Below are positions 36,745-45,953 of a stretch of DNA of 64,000 nt, in pieces. The stretch covers positions 868,001 through 932,000 of the forward strand of contig NZ_CAJGYT010000001.1 in NCBI RefSeq assembly GCF_904846035.1. The letters are read 5' to 3'. The notes under the pieces are model-generated. The model was not told the origin of the DNA and did no database searches. It was given only the letters and a program-made list of their open reading frames with translations. The position numbers and the translations under genes are program-made. Source of the stretch: Psychrobacter aestuarii (lineage in GTDB: Bacteria > Pseudomonadota > Gammaproteobacteria > Pseudomonadales > Moraxellaceae). Position 1 is the stretch's first letter, and the number at the start of each line of letters is the position of its first letter.

Positions 36745-38331
36745 TTAACGAGACAGCGCGTGTGCTTGGTCAATGATATCAAAATCGGCTTGCAGTTGGG
36801 CGCGGGTTGGCGCGTGACCTTGGCGCAATAGCTCAGAGAACGCGACCAGCGCTTTATCACGACCGAGCGTGCTTGCGGCACTGGCGCGGGTATCTTCGCC
36901 GTCATCATCAAAGTAGTATTCAATATAGTCTAGCGCTTGCGGATTACCAACCAGTAGGTTGTTATCAGGCGTTGCCGCGTGCCCGCTATAGCGCAGGCTC
37001 TTGCCATACTGCATCGTCCAAAAGAACGGAATGCGCTCATCCAGTGTTGGAATGCGCGAGTCGTTAAGAATACTGGCAGCGACCACTTGTCCATGCTGCA
37101 ATGCCACGCGCCAATGCTCAACGCGCTGGCGACCGAGTTGGTTTTGGGCTTTGGCAATATCGCCGAGCGCATAGGTGCCGTCGCGCAGCTCTAGGCGGCT
37201 GTTGACCTGTACACCATCGGCATCGTTGACCGCAGCGAGTACATCCGTACATGGCGCAACGCCTGTACCCAAGATGACGGTATCGGCGGTTAAGGTTTTG
37301 CCGCTGCCCAGACGCACACTGCCTGCGCGTTTACTATCATCGTCACTTGGCGCAATAGCATCAACGCTATCGCCCAATACGAACTGGACGCCTTTCTCAG
37401 TATGCAATGCAATCAAAGCATCACTCACCGCTTCGGAGACGATATTGCTCATGACGCGCGGCTTCATGCCCACGACGGTGATAGAAGCGCACTCTTCTGC
37501 TTGCGTTAAGGCGGAGGCGACTTCCATGCCGATAAAGCCTGTGCCGATGATGACCACGTGCTTGTCTTTGCTGTCCGCTTTGATGGCTTTGGCGTCATCC
37601 ATGCTGCGCAAGGTGTGGACGCCGTCAAGGTCTGCGCCTTCGATATTGGGCACAGTCGGTTGTGCGCCTGTGGCAACGACCAAATAATCAGCGCTCAAGG
37701 CTTCTTCATCAATATAAACAGTGCGCTCAGTTGGCTCAATACGTGTAACCGTGGTATCTAGGCGCAGGTCGATATCATTATCGGCTGCCCAGTTTTTACC
37801 GCCAAGTGCCAGCTTGTCTTCGTCCATTTTGCCTGCCAAAAAGGCTTTGGACAGTAGCGGGCGGTTATAGGGCGCGTCTTTGTCTTTACTGACAATAGTA
37901 ATGCGTCCGCCATAGCCTGTTTGGCGCAACTGATGCGCGGTCATAAAGCCTGCACCGCCACCACCGATAATGAGTGTATGCGTGTCATCCAGTTGCGTCG
38001 CGTCATCCGCTTGATTGCACGCCGTATCGGTATCGACCGACCACGTGTCGCCGTCATCTTGCAAGGTATATTGCGCCAAACCTTCGGTGGCGACAGGCTC
38101 AAGCAGTGTACCATCACGACTGTCAAAGGTCGCGTGATGCCATGGACAGACGATGCGATGACCGCAGCGCAAGCCGTCACCGAGATTCGCGCCTGCGTGC
38201 GGGCATTTGCCGTCGAACGCCCGATAGGTGCTATCATCGCGGGTAATTAAGATGATACTATCGTCGTCTTGTTTGTAGGATTTCATGCCGCCATCTGGAA
38301 TGTCGTCTTTTTGGATGCGAATCTGACTCAT
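36745..38331 (-). CDS. Rieske-FAD-dependent oxidoreductase (AIFM3-like ferredoxin reductase)
   Basis: A 528-residue fusion of a Rieske [2Fe-2S] domain and a pyridine nucleotide-disulfide reductase. The Rieske ligands are CPHAGANLGDG and CPWHHATFD within residues 43-66. The FAD-binding loop is TLIIGGGGAGFMTAHQLRQT near residue 118 and the NAD(P)H loop is VVIIGTGFIGMEVASALTQA. ATG motif YLVVATGAQP and YALGDIAKAQ complete the fold. The domain order matches the AIFM3/rubredoxin-reductase-like group; the electron acceptor is unknown. AGGAC precedes the ATG. The DAKAIKADSKDK stretch just before the NAD(P)H loop is charged, as in cytosolic members. Confidence 0.92.
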   Translation of the reverse strand: MSQIRIQKDDIPDGGMKSYKQDDDSIILITRDDSTYRAFDGKCPHAGANLGDGLRCGHRIVCPWHHATFDSRDGTLLEPVATEGLAQYTLQDDGDTWSVDTDTACNQADDATQLDDTHTLIIGGGGAGFMTAHQLRQTGYGGRITIVSKDKDAPYNRPLLSKAFLAGKMDEDKLALGGKNWAADNDIDLRLDTTVTRIEPTERTVYIDEEALSADYLVVATGAQPTVPNIEGADLDGVHTLRSMDDAKAIKADSKDKHVVIIGTGFIGMEVASALTQAEECASITVVGMKPRVMSNIVSEAVSDALIALHTEKGVQFVLGDSVDAIAPSDDDSKRAGSVRLGSGKTLTADTVILGTGVAPCTDVLAAVNDADGVQVNSRLELRDGTYALGDIAKAQNQLGRQRVEHWRVALQHGQVVAASILNDSRIPTLDERIPFFWTMQYGKSLRYSGHAATPDNNLLVGNPQALDYIEYYFDDDGEDTRASAASTLGRDKALVAFSELLRQGHAPTRAQLQADFDIIDQAHALSR

Positions 38332-38584
38332 AATCTGTCCTTAGTTATTTTCTATTGTTAGGGCTACAAATAATCTGTGGCTGTTATTTTCTATTGAGTA
38401 ATACTTTTTTAGCGCACGGCAGTGTGGCTATTAAGCCGAACGTATTTATCATAGCAAGCAGCCGTTTCTGCCGATGTTTTTTTGTATGGCTTGCGCGTTG
38501 CAAAACGTAAGCCTGTTTTTGATGGTCTGTAGCCGTTATTTTTACGATTTTTATAAGTGCCGTTTTTATAAGTGAAGCCTGTTT

Positions 38585-39754
38585 ATGTCTAGTACTGCCC
38601 CTACCGATACGCCTGCCGCTGATAGCTTTAGTGCCGAACACATTGCGTCTATGAGTGACCCCAGCGCTCTGCCTCAGCCACAAGATGCACCGATAAAATC
38701 TGCGCGCTATAAGGCTGCGCCGACAGACTTTGTGGTACACGAGGTGATGGATATCGACTTTACTGAGGATGGCGAGCATCTGTGGCTACACGTACAAAAG
38801 GTGGGTATGAATACTGCGTTTGTCGCGCAGCTGCTCTCGGAGTGGGCACAGATTCCGCTACGCGATGTGGGCTATTCGGGACTCAAAGACCGCCACGCGC
38901 TGACGACGCAGTGGTTTAGTTTGCGCTTACCCAAAAAGACCGCGCCAAGCACGCCATTTGCGCCGACGGATTTAAATGAGGGCGAGTCGGTCAGTATTTT
39001 GGCTGAGCATTGGCACAATAAAAAATTGTCACGCGGCGCGCACCGTGCTAATCGCTTTGTGATTACGCTGCGTGATATGGATACTGACATTGCAGGCGCG
39101 GATACGGCGGCGGTTGACAGTCATTTGTCCCATATTGCTAAGGTGGGTGTGCCCAATTATTTCGGCGTACAGCGCTTTGGGCATCATGGCAACAATGTTC
39201 GCGACGCGCTTAATTTTCTTGCGCGTCCGCCTCGCCCTGCTAAGGCAAGCAAAGGTAAAAAACGCAGACAAGCCCCACGTGAGCGCGATACCTTGCTACT
39301 CTCTGCCGCACGTAGCGTCATTTTTAATCATATTTTGGCGGCGCGCGTGCGTGATAACAGCTGGGATACGGGCTTAGACGGTGAGGTGTTTAATCTGGCG
39401 GGATCAGGCTCGATTTTTGCGAGCGAGCAGATGGACGAGACGCTTGCCGAGCGTGTGCGCACGTTCGATATTCACCCGACCGCGCCGCTGTGGGGTACGC
39501 ATAATGACAAGGTCAGCGGGACAGCTGCCGCGCTTGAGCAAGCGGTCATCCAAGACACGCCGTTATTGACGGCTTTGGCGGTTGGGCTTGAGCGTCATGA
39601 GATTAAGGCGCAGCGCCGTGCGCTTAGATTGCCTATCGAAGATTTAAACTGGCAATGGTTAGATAATAATGGTCTGCAATTAGATTTTATCTTGCCGACA
39701 GGCAGTTTTGCCACCAGCGTACTTGCCAGCCTCGTTGCGACGCTGCACAGCTAG
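38585..39754 (+). CDS. truD: tRNA pseudouridine(13) synthase TruD
   Basis: A 389-residue pseudouridine synthase modifying U13 of tRNA-Glu. The catalytic aspartate lies in SGLKDRHALTTQWFS, the TruD signature. HRANRFVITLRDMD and VPNYFGVQRFGHHGNNV also match. The first 45 residues before FVVHEVMDIDF are a Pro/Ala/Ser-rich extension longer than in E. coli, and an in-frame ATG at 38651 would shorten it; neither start has a strong ribosome binding site. Two copies of TTTTTATAAGTG lie just upstream. The stop overlaps that of the convergent diguanylate cyclase gene. Confidence 0.94.
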   Translation: MSSTAPTDTPAADSFSAEHIASMSDPSALPQPQDAPIKSARYKAAPTDFVVHEVMDIDFTEDGEHLWLHVQKVGMNTAFVAQLLSEWAQIPLRDVGYSGLKDRHALTTQWFSLRLPKKTAPSTPFAPTDLNEGESVSILAEHWHNKKLSRGAHRANRFVITLRDMDTDIAGADTAAVDSHLSHIAKVGVPNYFGVQRFGHHGNNVRDALNFLARPPRPAKASKGKKRRQAPRERDTLLLSAARSVIFNHILAARVRDNSWDTGLDGEVFNLAGSGSIFASEQMDETLAERVRTFDIHPTAPLWGTHNDKVSGTAAALEQAVIQDTPLLTALAVGLERHEIKAQRRALRLPIEDLNWQWLDNNGLQLDFILPTGSFATSVLASLVATLHS

Positions 39755-41238
39755 CGCTGATACCCGTTCGGCGCATCGATTTTGCCTTCGACCAGCATTT
39801 CATTGGCGCTCACCACCTGATTGCGTCCGCGATCTTTGGCTTTATACAGCGCCTTATCTGCGATGCTGATGAGGCGCTGACACATATCGCTGCCCACTTG
39901 CGCTTGGGTCGCCTCATCGAGTGCCTTATACAGCGCCATCACGCTGTGCGTCTCGCGCGCTTGTTTGTACATTTTCATGCCTGAGCGGGTCGCGTCGTCC
40001 TGATACTGCTCTTGGTACATGCTCTTGATGTACTCATCAATGATGCGCAGGCGCTCACTATAGGTCAAGGTGTACAGCCCGAACGACGCGGTCGCCTCAA
40101 AGCTATGAATCGGATTGATATAAATGGCATGCTTGGCAATGTCCGCGCGCAGCTGCTCGGCGATGGTCATTGCGGTATAGTGCCCCGTTTCAGGCAGCAC
40201 GATTAAAAACTCCTCGCCCCCATAGCGACTGATGATTTGATTTTCGGTAAACGCCCCTGCCAAGATGTTTGCGACTTCTTTTAACACCTTATCGCCGACC
40301 TCGTGCCCATAATTGTCATTGATGCTCTTAAACCAATCGAGGTCAAACAAAATCACGCTGTAGTCTTGATGGTCATTGAGCGTCATCAGCGTCTGCTGCA
40401 TTTGCCCTAAACCATGGCGGCGGTTGTCCAGACCTGTCAGCTCATCTTGACGGGCATAGTTTAAAATCTCCCGCTTGCTGGCATCCAAAATCAAAAGCAG
40501 CGTGCGAAAGATATAAATGATAAAGATGGCTTTGGGTAGCGCCAGATACATGTGCGTGGAGCGCCAAAACAGCGCAGAGTTTCGGTGCAGCTCGTGCCCG
40601 TCATTAAGGGGCACCGTCCCTGTATGAAAAATCGCCGCCGCAATGGCGTTTTCAATGGTCACCGCTTCGTTGTACGTCTGATAACTGTGCGTATGAAACA
40701 CAGGGTCATTGGTCAAGTGAATCTCGCGCAGACTGGGCAAGTCAACGCCCATATACGGCACAATATTGACAATCACGATAAGCAGCACTTGCAACAAAAA
40801 CGCGCGCCAAATATAAATGCGTTTAACGAGCATCATCCCAAGCATCGTGCCGCCGACTAAGGAAACACCCGACACCAAGCTGCTGTGCCCAATGATTAAA
40901 ATCTCAATGCCGATATAAGTGCTGTAGATGACAATCAGCACAATCTGCCAAAAATCCAGTCGCTCCTTGTCGTTTTTTAGCGTGACAAAATGGCGGCTTA
41001 GCCACAAAAAAAACAGCCCAAGAATACTCACCACCAGCCACGACATATATAGCAGCGGCATGTTTACAAACACGCCCACGCTATCGCGCTGCCACCACAC
41101 TACAGCACACCACAGCCAATGCAAACCAATCTCCATCGCCACCAAAAATGACAACAATGACGCCCGCTCAGGCGCTTGCCATTTAAAAATAAGGCGTGAG
41201 AGTTCAGTAAAGCTGAGCTGACGCAGAGATACGGCCAT
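39751..41238 (-). CDS. membrane-bound diguanylate cyclase (GGDEF)
   Basis: A predicted c-di-GMP synthase of 495 residues. About six spans occupy residues 20-280, including a loop with HSYQTYNEAVTIENAIAAAI. The GGDEF domain begins at DELTGLDNRRHGL and its active loop is RYGGEEFLIVLPETG, so it is expected to be catalytically active. The domain carries an insert of about 45 residues (YSERLRIIDEYIKSMYQEQY and beyond) before the final DKALYKAKDRGRN. The start at 41238 (MAVSLRQLSF) is preferred over a GTG at 41292. It supplies the ligand that the FimX-like protein at 8.4-10.5 kb would sense. Confidence 0.9.
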   Translation of the reverse strand: MAVSLRQLSFTELSRLIFKWQAPERASLLSFLVAMEIGLHWLWCAVVWWQRDSVGVFVNMPLLYMSWLVVSILGLFFLWLSRHFVTLKNDKERLDFWQIVLIVIYSTYIGIEILIIGHSSLVSGVSLVGGTMLGMMLVKRIYIWRAFLLQVLLIVIVNIVPYMGVDLPSLREIHLTNDPVFHTHSYQTYNEAVTIENAIAAAIFHTGTVPLNDGHELHRNSALFWRSTHMYLALPKAIFIIYIFRTLLLILDASKREILNYARQDELTGLDNRRHGLGQMQQTLMTLNDHQDYSVILFDLDWFKSINDNYGHEVGDKVLKEVANILAGAFTENQIISRYGGEEFLIVLPETGHYTAMTIAEQLRADIAKHAIYINPIHSFEATASFGLYTLTYSERLRIIDEYIKSMYQEQYQDDATRSGMKMYKQARETHSVMALYKALDEATQAQVGSDMCQRLISIADKALYKAKDRGRNQVVSANEMLVEGKIDAPNGYQR

Positions 41239-41365
41239 GCCAGTGCTACCACCTATCAGATGCAAAAATAAAAAATGTCCAATCACGCCCACACAACGCA
41301 GGCGTAAGACGTCAGCTAACGCGCGCTTATCAACCGCCCATCAAACGCTTAGCTAGAAGCGGTAA

Positions 41366-42247
41366 TTAGCTAAAAGCAGTAAAACGCTGCCAAATGCCCT
41401 CTTGCATTGGGTGCAGTTTAGGCACATCGCCTAAGCGACGCCACGGCATATTACTGCCATGAAAGTCGCTGCCTGTCGATACGGCAAGCTTGTGCTCAGC
41501 GATGCTTCTGTCCACCATCGCGCGCGTACTGACAGGCTCACTGTTCGCTGGCAGCTCGCAGGCGTCACCACCCAGCTCGGCAAACTCGCTAATCAGCTTG
41601 CGCACACGGGTCGCTGAGAGCTGATAGCGGGTGGGATGCGCCAGTACCGCTTTGCCGCCGCAGCGGTGTATGAGCGCGATGGCATCGACCATACTGATGG
41701 CTTCAATCGCCACGTAGGCAGGCTTGTTGTCCGCCAAGTATTTATCAAAAGCTTGTTGCACGGTCTTAACGTAGCCTTCTTCATAGAGCACTTGACCAAT
41801 ATGCGCGCGCCCAACCGCCTGCGGGTTGTCACCCGCCTTTTTGCAAATGGCGTGCCACAGTGTCTCATAGTCGATATCCAAAAGCTGGCTGAGCTTTTGT
41901 GTCATCTGCTGACCACGGGTAGCGCGGCTGTGTTGTAGGGCTTGCAAGGTGTCTTGCATGGTGGCGTGGTCAGTAAAATCGAGACCAAGGACGTGAATGA
42001 TTTTGTTGGTGGATTTGTTTTTGCCATAGCCACCCGACAGCTCATGCTCGCAGCTGATTTCGACCCCAGAGATGAGGGTCATGCCCAAGTCATTCGCAGC
42101 CGCGCTTGCCGCCTCAATGCCTTGCAAGGTATCGTGGTCAGTCAACGCTAAGACGTCAATGCCCGCCGCATGGGCGCGGTTGATGACATCAAGGGGCTCG
42201 TAGGTGCCATCAGAGCAAGTGCTGTGGCAATGCAAATCAATTTTCAT
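41366..42247 (-). CDS. PHP-domain phosphoesterase (RNase AM/TrpH, YciV-like)
   Basis: A 293-residue PHP metal-dependent phosphoesterase. Metal ligands appear in IDLHCHSTCSDG, DVLALTDHDT, the glutamate of LISGVEISCEH, the histidine of AHPTRY and the C-terminal STGSDFHG. E. coli RNase AM (YciV) of this family hydrolyses 3',5'-nucleoside bisphosphates and 5' ends of short RNAs. It lies divergent from yciB and yciI, the same local trio as in E. coli. A 45-residue insert after the second motif contains CEHELSGGYGKNKSTNKIIH. Confidence 0.9.
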   Translation of the reverse strand: MKIDLHCHSTCSDGTYEPLDVINRAHAAGIDVLALTDHDTLQGIEAASAAANDLGMTLISGVEISCEHELSGGYGKNKSTNKIIHVLGLDFTDHATMQDTLQALQHSRATRGQQMTQKLSQLLDIDYETLWHAICKKAGDNPQAVGRAHIGQVLYEEGYVKTVQQAFDKYLADNKPAYVAIEAISMVDAIALIHRCGGKAVLAHPTRYQLSATRVRKLISEFAELGGDACELPANSEPVSTRAMVDRSIAEHKLAVSTGSDFHGSNMPWRRLGDVPKLHPMQEGIWQRFTAFS

Positions 42248-42379
42248 AGTCGGTCTTTGTCTTAAATAATAGACCCATCATAACGCAGATGGGCATCGGC
42301 TTTGTACTCAGATTGCTTTTTTTTAGCGCAGCAGACGTGTACACTAGCCTATACGTTTTTGTTGGATACCCTCCTTGTC

Positions 42380-42931
42380 ATGAAAGCCTTGCTTGACTTT
42401 ATTCCTTTGATTGCCTTTTTTATTGCGGCACGTTATTACGGTATTTTACCAGCTGCGGGCGCATTATTGGTGGCAACGCTGATTATTTATGCCATTCACT
42501 TTGTTCGCCAAAAGGGCAAGTTTGATAAACAGCAGTGGGTGGTGTTGTTATTGACCATCGTCTTCTGTGGTGGCACCTTGTTGCTGCGCGATGACATCTA
42601 TTTGCGCTGGAAATCGCCAATTATCAATGGCATTTTTGCGTTAACCTTGCTCGGCAGCGTGGTGGTGAATAAGCCACTGATGCAGCTGGCGATGAAAGAT
42701 GTGTTTGCGCTCAGCCAAAGCGGCTGGAAAAAGCTGACGGCGGCGTGGGCGCTGTTTTTTGCCGTCATGGCGGTGCTGCATTACGTCACAGCCTTTATGA
42801 TGTCGGATGAGGCTTGGATTAACTTTAAGACCTATGGCTGGATTCCTATCATGCTGGTGTTCATTGTCGCGCAGTTTTTGGTGCTTAAAAAACACATCAA
42901 CCCTGCACTGACCGAAAAGCCGCCTCAATAA
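42380..42931 (+). CDS. yciB: inner membrane septation protein YciB
   Basis: A 183-residue membrane protein of the IspZ/YciB family with five spans. Typical segments are LLDFIPLIAFFIAARYYGIL, WKSPIINGIFALTLLGSVVV and LMQLAMKDVFALSQSGWKKL. The start at 42380 gives the conserved MKALLDFIPL N-terminus; the frame extends upstream to 42302 without family features. YciB is involved in cell envelope integrity and septation and interacts with cell-division proteins in E. coli. It is followed by yciI after 67 bases. Confidence 0.95.
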   Translation: MKALLDFIPLIAFFIAARYYGILPAAGALLVATLIIYAIHFVRQKGKFDKQQWVVLLLTIVFCGGTLLLRDDIYLRWKSPIINGIFALTLLGSVVVNKPLMQLAMKDVFALSQSGWKKLTAAWALFFAVMAVLHYVTAFMMSDEAWINFKTYGWIPIMLVFIVAQFLVLKKHINPALTEKPPQ

Positions 42932-42998
42932 CATAAGCCTTGCTTTGCTGGTTTGATTCAGAAAAAAACCGTTATTTTTTTATATCCTAGGAACTATT

Positions 42999-43298
42999 AT
43001 GTCGTTATTTGTGTTTATTGGTCACGATGTCGCCGACAGTACAGACAGCCGTAAGGCACACCGCGCGGCGCATTTGGCACGTTTAGAGGCGCTGGATGCG
43101 GCTGGCCGTTTGGTCATTGCTGGTCCAAATCCCATCACGCATGGCGAAAGCGCCATGTCAGGCAGTGTGGTGATTGCAGACTTTGAGTCGATTGAGGCAG
43201 CGCAAGCGTGGGCGGATGAAGAGCCCTACTTGCATGGCGGCGTATACAGTCATGTGGACATCAAGCCCTTTATCCATGTCCTACCCAAAGCACAATAA
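42999..43298 (+). CDS. yciI: YciI family protein
   Basis: A 99-residue ferredoxin-like fold protein of the YciI family. FVFIGHDVADSTDSRKAHRA, RLVIAGPNPI, SGSVVIADFESIEAAQAWAD and DEEPYLHGGVYSHVDIKPF follow the family, with the His/Asp residues of the putative active site present (H22 region and DEEPY). Enzymatic activity of the family is mostly unproven. AGGAAC precedes the ATG. Its 3' end overlaps the next gene by 23 bases. Confidence 0.93.
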   Translation: MSLFVFIGHDVADSTDSRKAHRAAHLARLEALDAAGRLVIAGPNPITHGESAMSGSVVIADFESIEAAQAWADEEPYLHGGVYSHVDIKPFIHVLPKAQ

Positions 43299-43767
43299 CC
43301 CCCTCGACCGCGCTCAAGCGACCCACAAACCGCCACGATTGGCGGTCTTTGCGTGGGGGCTTTTGCTCACCTTCTTGTGGGCGACTGCATTGCCTAGTAC
43401 AGCAAGCGCTGCCCCCACCGTCGTCACCCAAGAGACACAAGCCGCACAGACAGAGACGCCAGCAGCATCTACCGCGACAGGCAGCACAGTATCTACAGCA
43501 GCCCCCACAGACAGCGCAGAGACGCCGCGCACGCTCGCAGCAAAGTACAGCCCACAAATCAATGCCCTAACTGAGCAAAATCAGACCCTTCAAGCGCGCA
43601 ATCTGCGCCTACAACAACAAGTGGACAGCCTAAAAACCCAAGTAGACGTGCTGATTTATGAGCGACAAGGGCAGCTGTTTTTATACGGAGCAGCGACCGT
43701 GCTGGTGAGCCTGCTTATCGGTGCAGGGATTGCGCGTTTATTCTGGCGTGCGTCCTCACGTTGGTAG
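43276..43767 (+). CDS. signal peptide, coiled-coil, C-terminal membrane-anchor protein
   Basis: A 163-residue unrecognised protein. The ATG at 43276 lies inside yciI in another frame. After a basic stretch comes a signal-like segment (LAVFAWGLLLTFLWATALPS ending at ASAAP). A Thr/Ala/Glu-rich region of 50 residues follows, then a coiled coil (INALTEQNQTLQARNLRLQQ ...) and a last span (LYGAATVLVSLLIGAGIARL). This topology resembles the C-terminal half of YgiM/TIGR04211 proteins without their SH3 domain. The overlap with yciI implies coupled translation. Confidence 0.75.
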   Translation: MSYPKHNNPLDRAQATHKPPRLAVFAWGLLLTFLWATALPSTASAAPTVVTQETQAAQTETPAASTATGSTVSTAAPTDSAETPRTLAAKYSPQINALTEQNQTLQARNLRLQQQVDSLKTQVDVLIYERQGQLFLYGAATVLVSLLIGAGIARLFWRASSRW

Positions 43768-43805
43768 TCGATGTGATTTTTTTATTTTAATTCGGTACTG
43801 TTTTT

Positions 43806-45887
43806 ATGATGCCTGATACCCCCAATGCGCACAGCGCAGCCGCCCATCCTGATACCCACGCTGCCATCACGCCTGCGCGCTTGACCTGGCAGGAGGACGA
43901 CCACGGCAGCATGGTGCCTGTGTCAGGTGAGTTCGGTGATGTGTACTTTTCGCACGTCGATGGGCTGGCTGAGTCGCGCTATGTGTTTATTGAGCATAAT
44001 CACCTGCCCGAGCGTCTGCAAAAGCTGCAAGCCAGACAGTGCTTTACGGTGGCGGAGATTGGCTTTGGTACGGGGTTAAATGTGCTGGCGCTGTGGCAGC
44101 TGTGGCGCACGCTACGTGCAGCGCATTCGCACTTGGCAGATGCGCGCTTGCACATCATCACGACCGAAAAGTATCCGCTGACGCTGAGCGATTTGACGCA
44201 GATTTTGCGCATGTGGCAGACGCGAGCGCCTGAACTTGGGGAGATGATTGAGGCGCTGTTGGCGGCGTATCCGCCACTGATTGCAGGCTGTCATCGATTA
44301 CACTTTGATAATGACAATGTGACCCTTGATATCTGGCTGGGCGATGCCAGTGCCAGCTTTTTGCAGTGGGTCAAGCCAAGTGTTGGCGGCGTGGATGCGT
44401 GGTTTTTGGATGGCTTTGCGCCCTCTTGTAATGAAGACTTGTGGGCGACGACGATATTTGAGTCGATGCAGCGCTTGTCTTCAGCCACGGCGACGGCAGC
44501 GACCTTTAGCTGTGCAGGCGTGGTCAAACGCGGACTGAAAGCGCACGGCTTTGAGATTAAAAAAGTAAAAGGCTTTGGGCGCAAGCGCGAGATGTTAATC
44601 GCATGGCGAGCTGCACCAGACAGCGAGAGCACCATCGACACCGCAGACAGTACGGAGGATAGCACCCTTGATGCCGACCATGACGCCGTACCGAGCTTGC
44701 CTTACCAGCATGTGGCGGTCATCGGTGCAGGCATATCGGGTCTAATGGCAGCGCATACACTCGCCTCACGCGGGGTGACGGTGACGCTGCTGGACAAGCA
44801 GGCACCGCTTGCAGGCGCATCGGGCAATCCGCGCGCCCTGCTCGCGCCCAAGATGACGCCCTTGTCACACGCAGCAGAGCATCTGCATACCGTCAGTTAC
44901 TTATACAGCGGGCGTTTTTATCGGCAGATGGATGGCATGCATACCGACCCCGCTGCCAAGACCGATGCCATCGTCACGCCGACAGGTACGATGGATTTAT
45001 TGACCAAAGCCAATATCACAGCGGCGCAAGCCTGCGCTTATCCTGAATCGGTGGCAACAGCGTTAGCGACCGAAGAGGCGCGCGCATTAAGCGGCTTGTC
45101 TGATGCAGCGACCAAAACGCACGTGTACTTGCCGCAGGCGGCGCTTATTAACCCGCAGGCGCTCAAAGAGGTCATTCTCGCCCATCCGCGTATTCGCTAT
45201 CAAACCTTTGAAGTCGCCCATCTGTCCGAGCAGGCGCACGGCGTACAGCTGCTAGCATCAGATACCAATAGCGCACCACTCTTTGCCGATGCCGCCATCG
45301 TATGCGGCGCTTATGACAGCCCGAAGCTTGTGCCGAGCTTGTTTGCGTGTCGCAAGATACGCGGGCAGCTGTCATGGTTTACGCCCAGTGCCGAGCAGCT
45401 GGACAGCTTGCCCAAACTGCCCCTCAAGTACGGCGGCTACTGCGCGCCTTTTGTGGCGACCGCTGCCGATGCCGCGCTCAATCCTGTGCAGGCAGCTGCG
45501 CCGCAGTTTTTATTGGGCGCAAGTTTTGTGCGTAATGATACCGATACAGCGATACGCGTGGAGGAGCATCAGCACAACCGTGACAAGCTGGTCAGCGCGC
45601 TCCCTGAGCTGGAGGATATTCTGCCGAGCGATGTCGGTCAGTGGCAGGCGCGCGTAGGCATTCGCGCACAGACGCCCGACTATCATCCCTTGGTCGGTCA
45701 AGTCACAGGCAGCCAGCATATATGGACACTGTGCGGTATGGGCTCAAAGGGCTATGCCTTTGCGCCACTGTGCGCGCAAGTTTTGGCAGATATGATGGGC
45801 GGCAATATTGTGCCCGTGTCACAGCGCGTGCTTGCCAGCCTATCGCCGCAGCGGGCGCGGCTGCAAAAGCCCCTGAACTCACTGTGA
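43806..45887 (+). CDS. mnmC: bifunctional tRNA mnm5s2U34 synthase MnmC
   Basis: A 693-residue fusion enzyme for the last steps of 5-methylaminomethyl-2-thiouridine synthesis at the tRNA wobble position. The N-terminal methyltransferase (MnmC2/MnmD) contains VAEIGFGTGLNVLALWQLWR near residue 82 and DAWFLDGFAPSCNEDLW. The FAD-dependent oxidase (MnmC1) starts with VAVIGAGISGLMAAHTLASR near residue 303 and continues with LAGASGNPRALLAPKMTP. The C-terminal WQARVGIRAQTPDYHPLVGQ and GMGSKGYAFAPL motifs are typical. A variable acidic linker (DSTEDSTLDADHD) joins the domains. The start may be the first or second of two adjacent ATG codons. Confidence 0.95.
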   Translation: MMPDTPNAHSAAAHPDTHAAITPARLTWQEDDHGSMVPVSGEFGDVYFSHVDGLAESRYVFIEHNHLPERLQKLQARQCFTVAEIGFGTGLNVLALWQLWRTLRAAHSHLADARLHIITTEKYPLTLSDLTQILRMWQTRAPELGEMIEALLAAYPPLIAGCHRLHFDNDNVTLDIWLGDASASFLQWVKPSVGGVDAWFLDGFAPSCNEDLWATTIFESMQRLSSATATAATFSCAGVVKRGLKAHGFEIKKVKGFGRKREMLIAWRAAPDSESTIDTADSTEDSTLDADHDAVPSLPYQHVAVIGAGISGLMAAHTLASRGVTVTLLDKQAPLAGASGNPRALLAPKMTPLSHAAEHLHTVSYLYSGRFYRQMDGMHTDPAAKTDAIVTPTGTMDLLTKANITAAQACAYPESVATALATEEARALSGLSDAATKTHVYLPQAALINPQALKEVILAHPRIRYQTFEVAHLSEQAHGVQLLASDTNSAPLFADAAIVCGAYDSPKLVPSLFACRKIRGQLSWFTPSAEQLDSLPKLPLKYGGYCAPFVATAADAALNPVQAAAPQFLLGASFVRNDTDTAIRVEEHQHNRDKLVSALPELEDILPSDVGQWQARVGIRAQTPDYHPLVGQVTGSQHIWTLCGMGSKGYAFAPLCAQVLADMMGGNIVPVSQRVLASLSPQRARLQKPLNSL

Positions 45888-45953
45888 TAAGCGACCCGCT
45901 ACCAATCAAACTGACAGCTTTTTTATTATAATTTTTAGACAGGAGTGCGGCAG

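Noticed and set aside
38384-38779. 131-codon minus-strand frame in front of truD
   Set aside because: Antisense to the truD start, low-complexity basic translation, no ribosome binding site.
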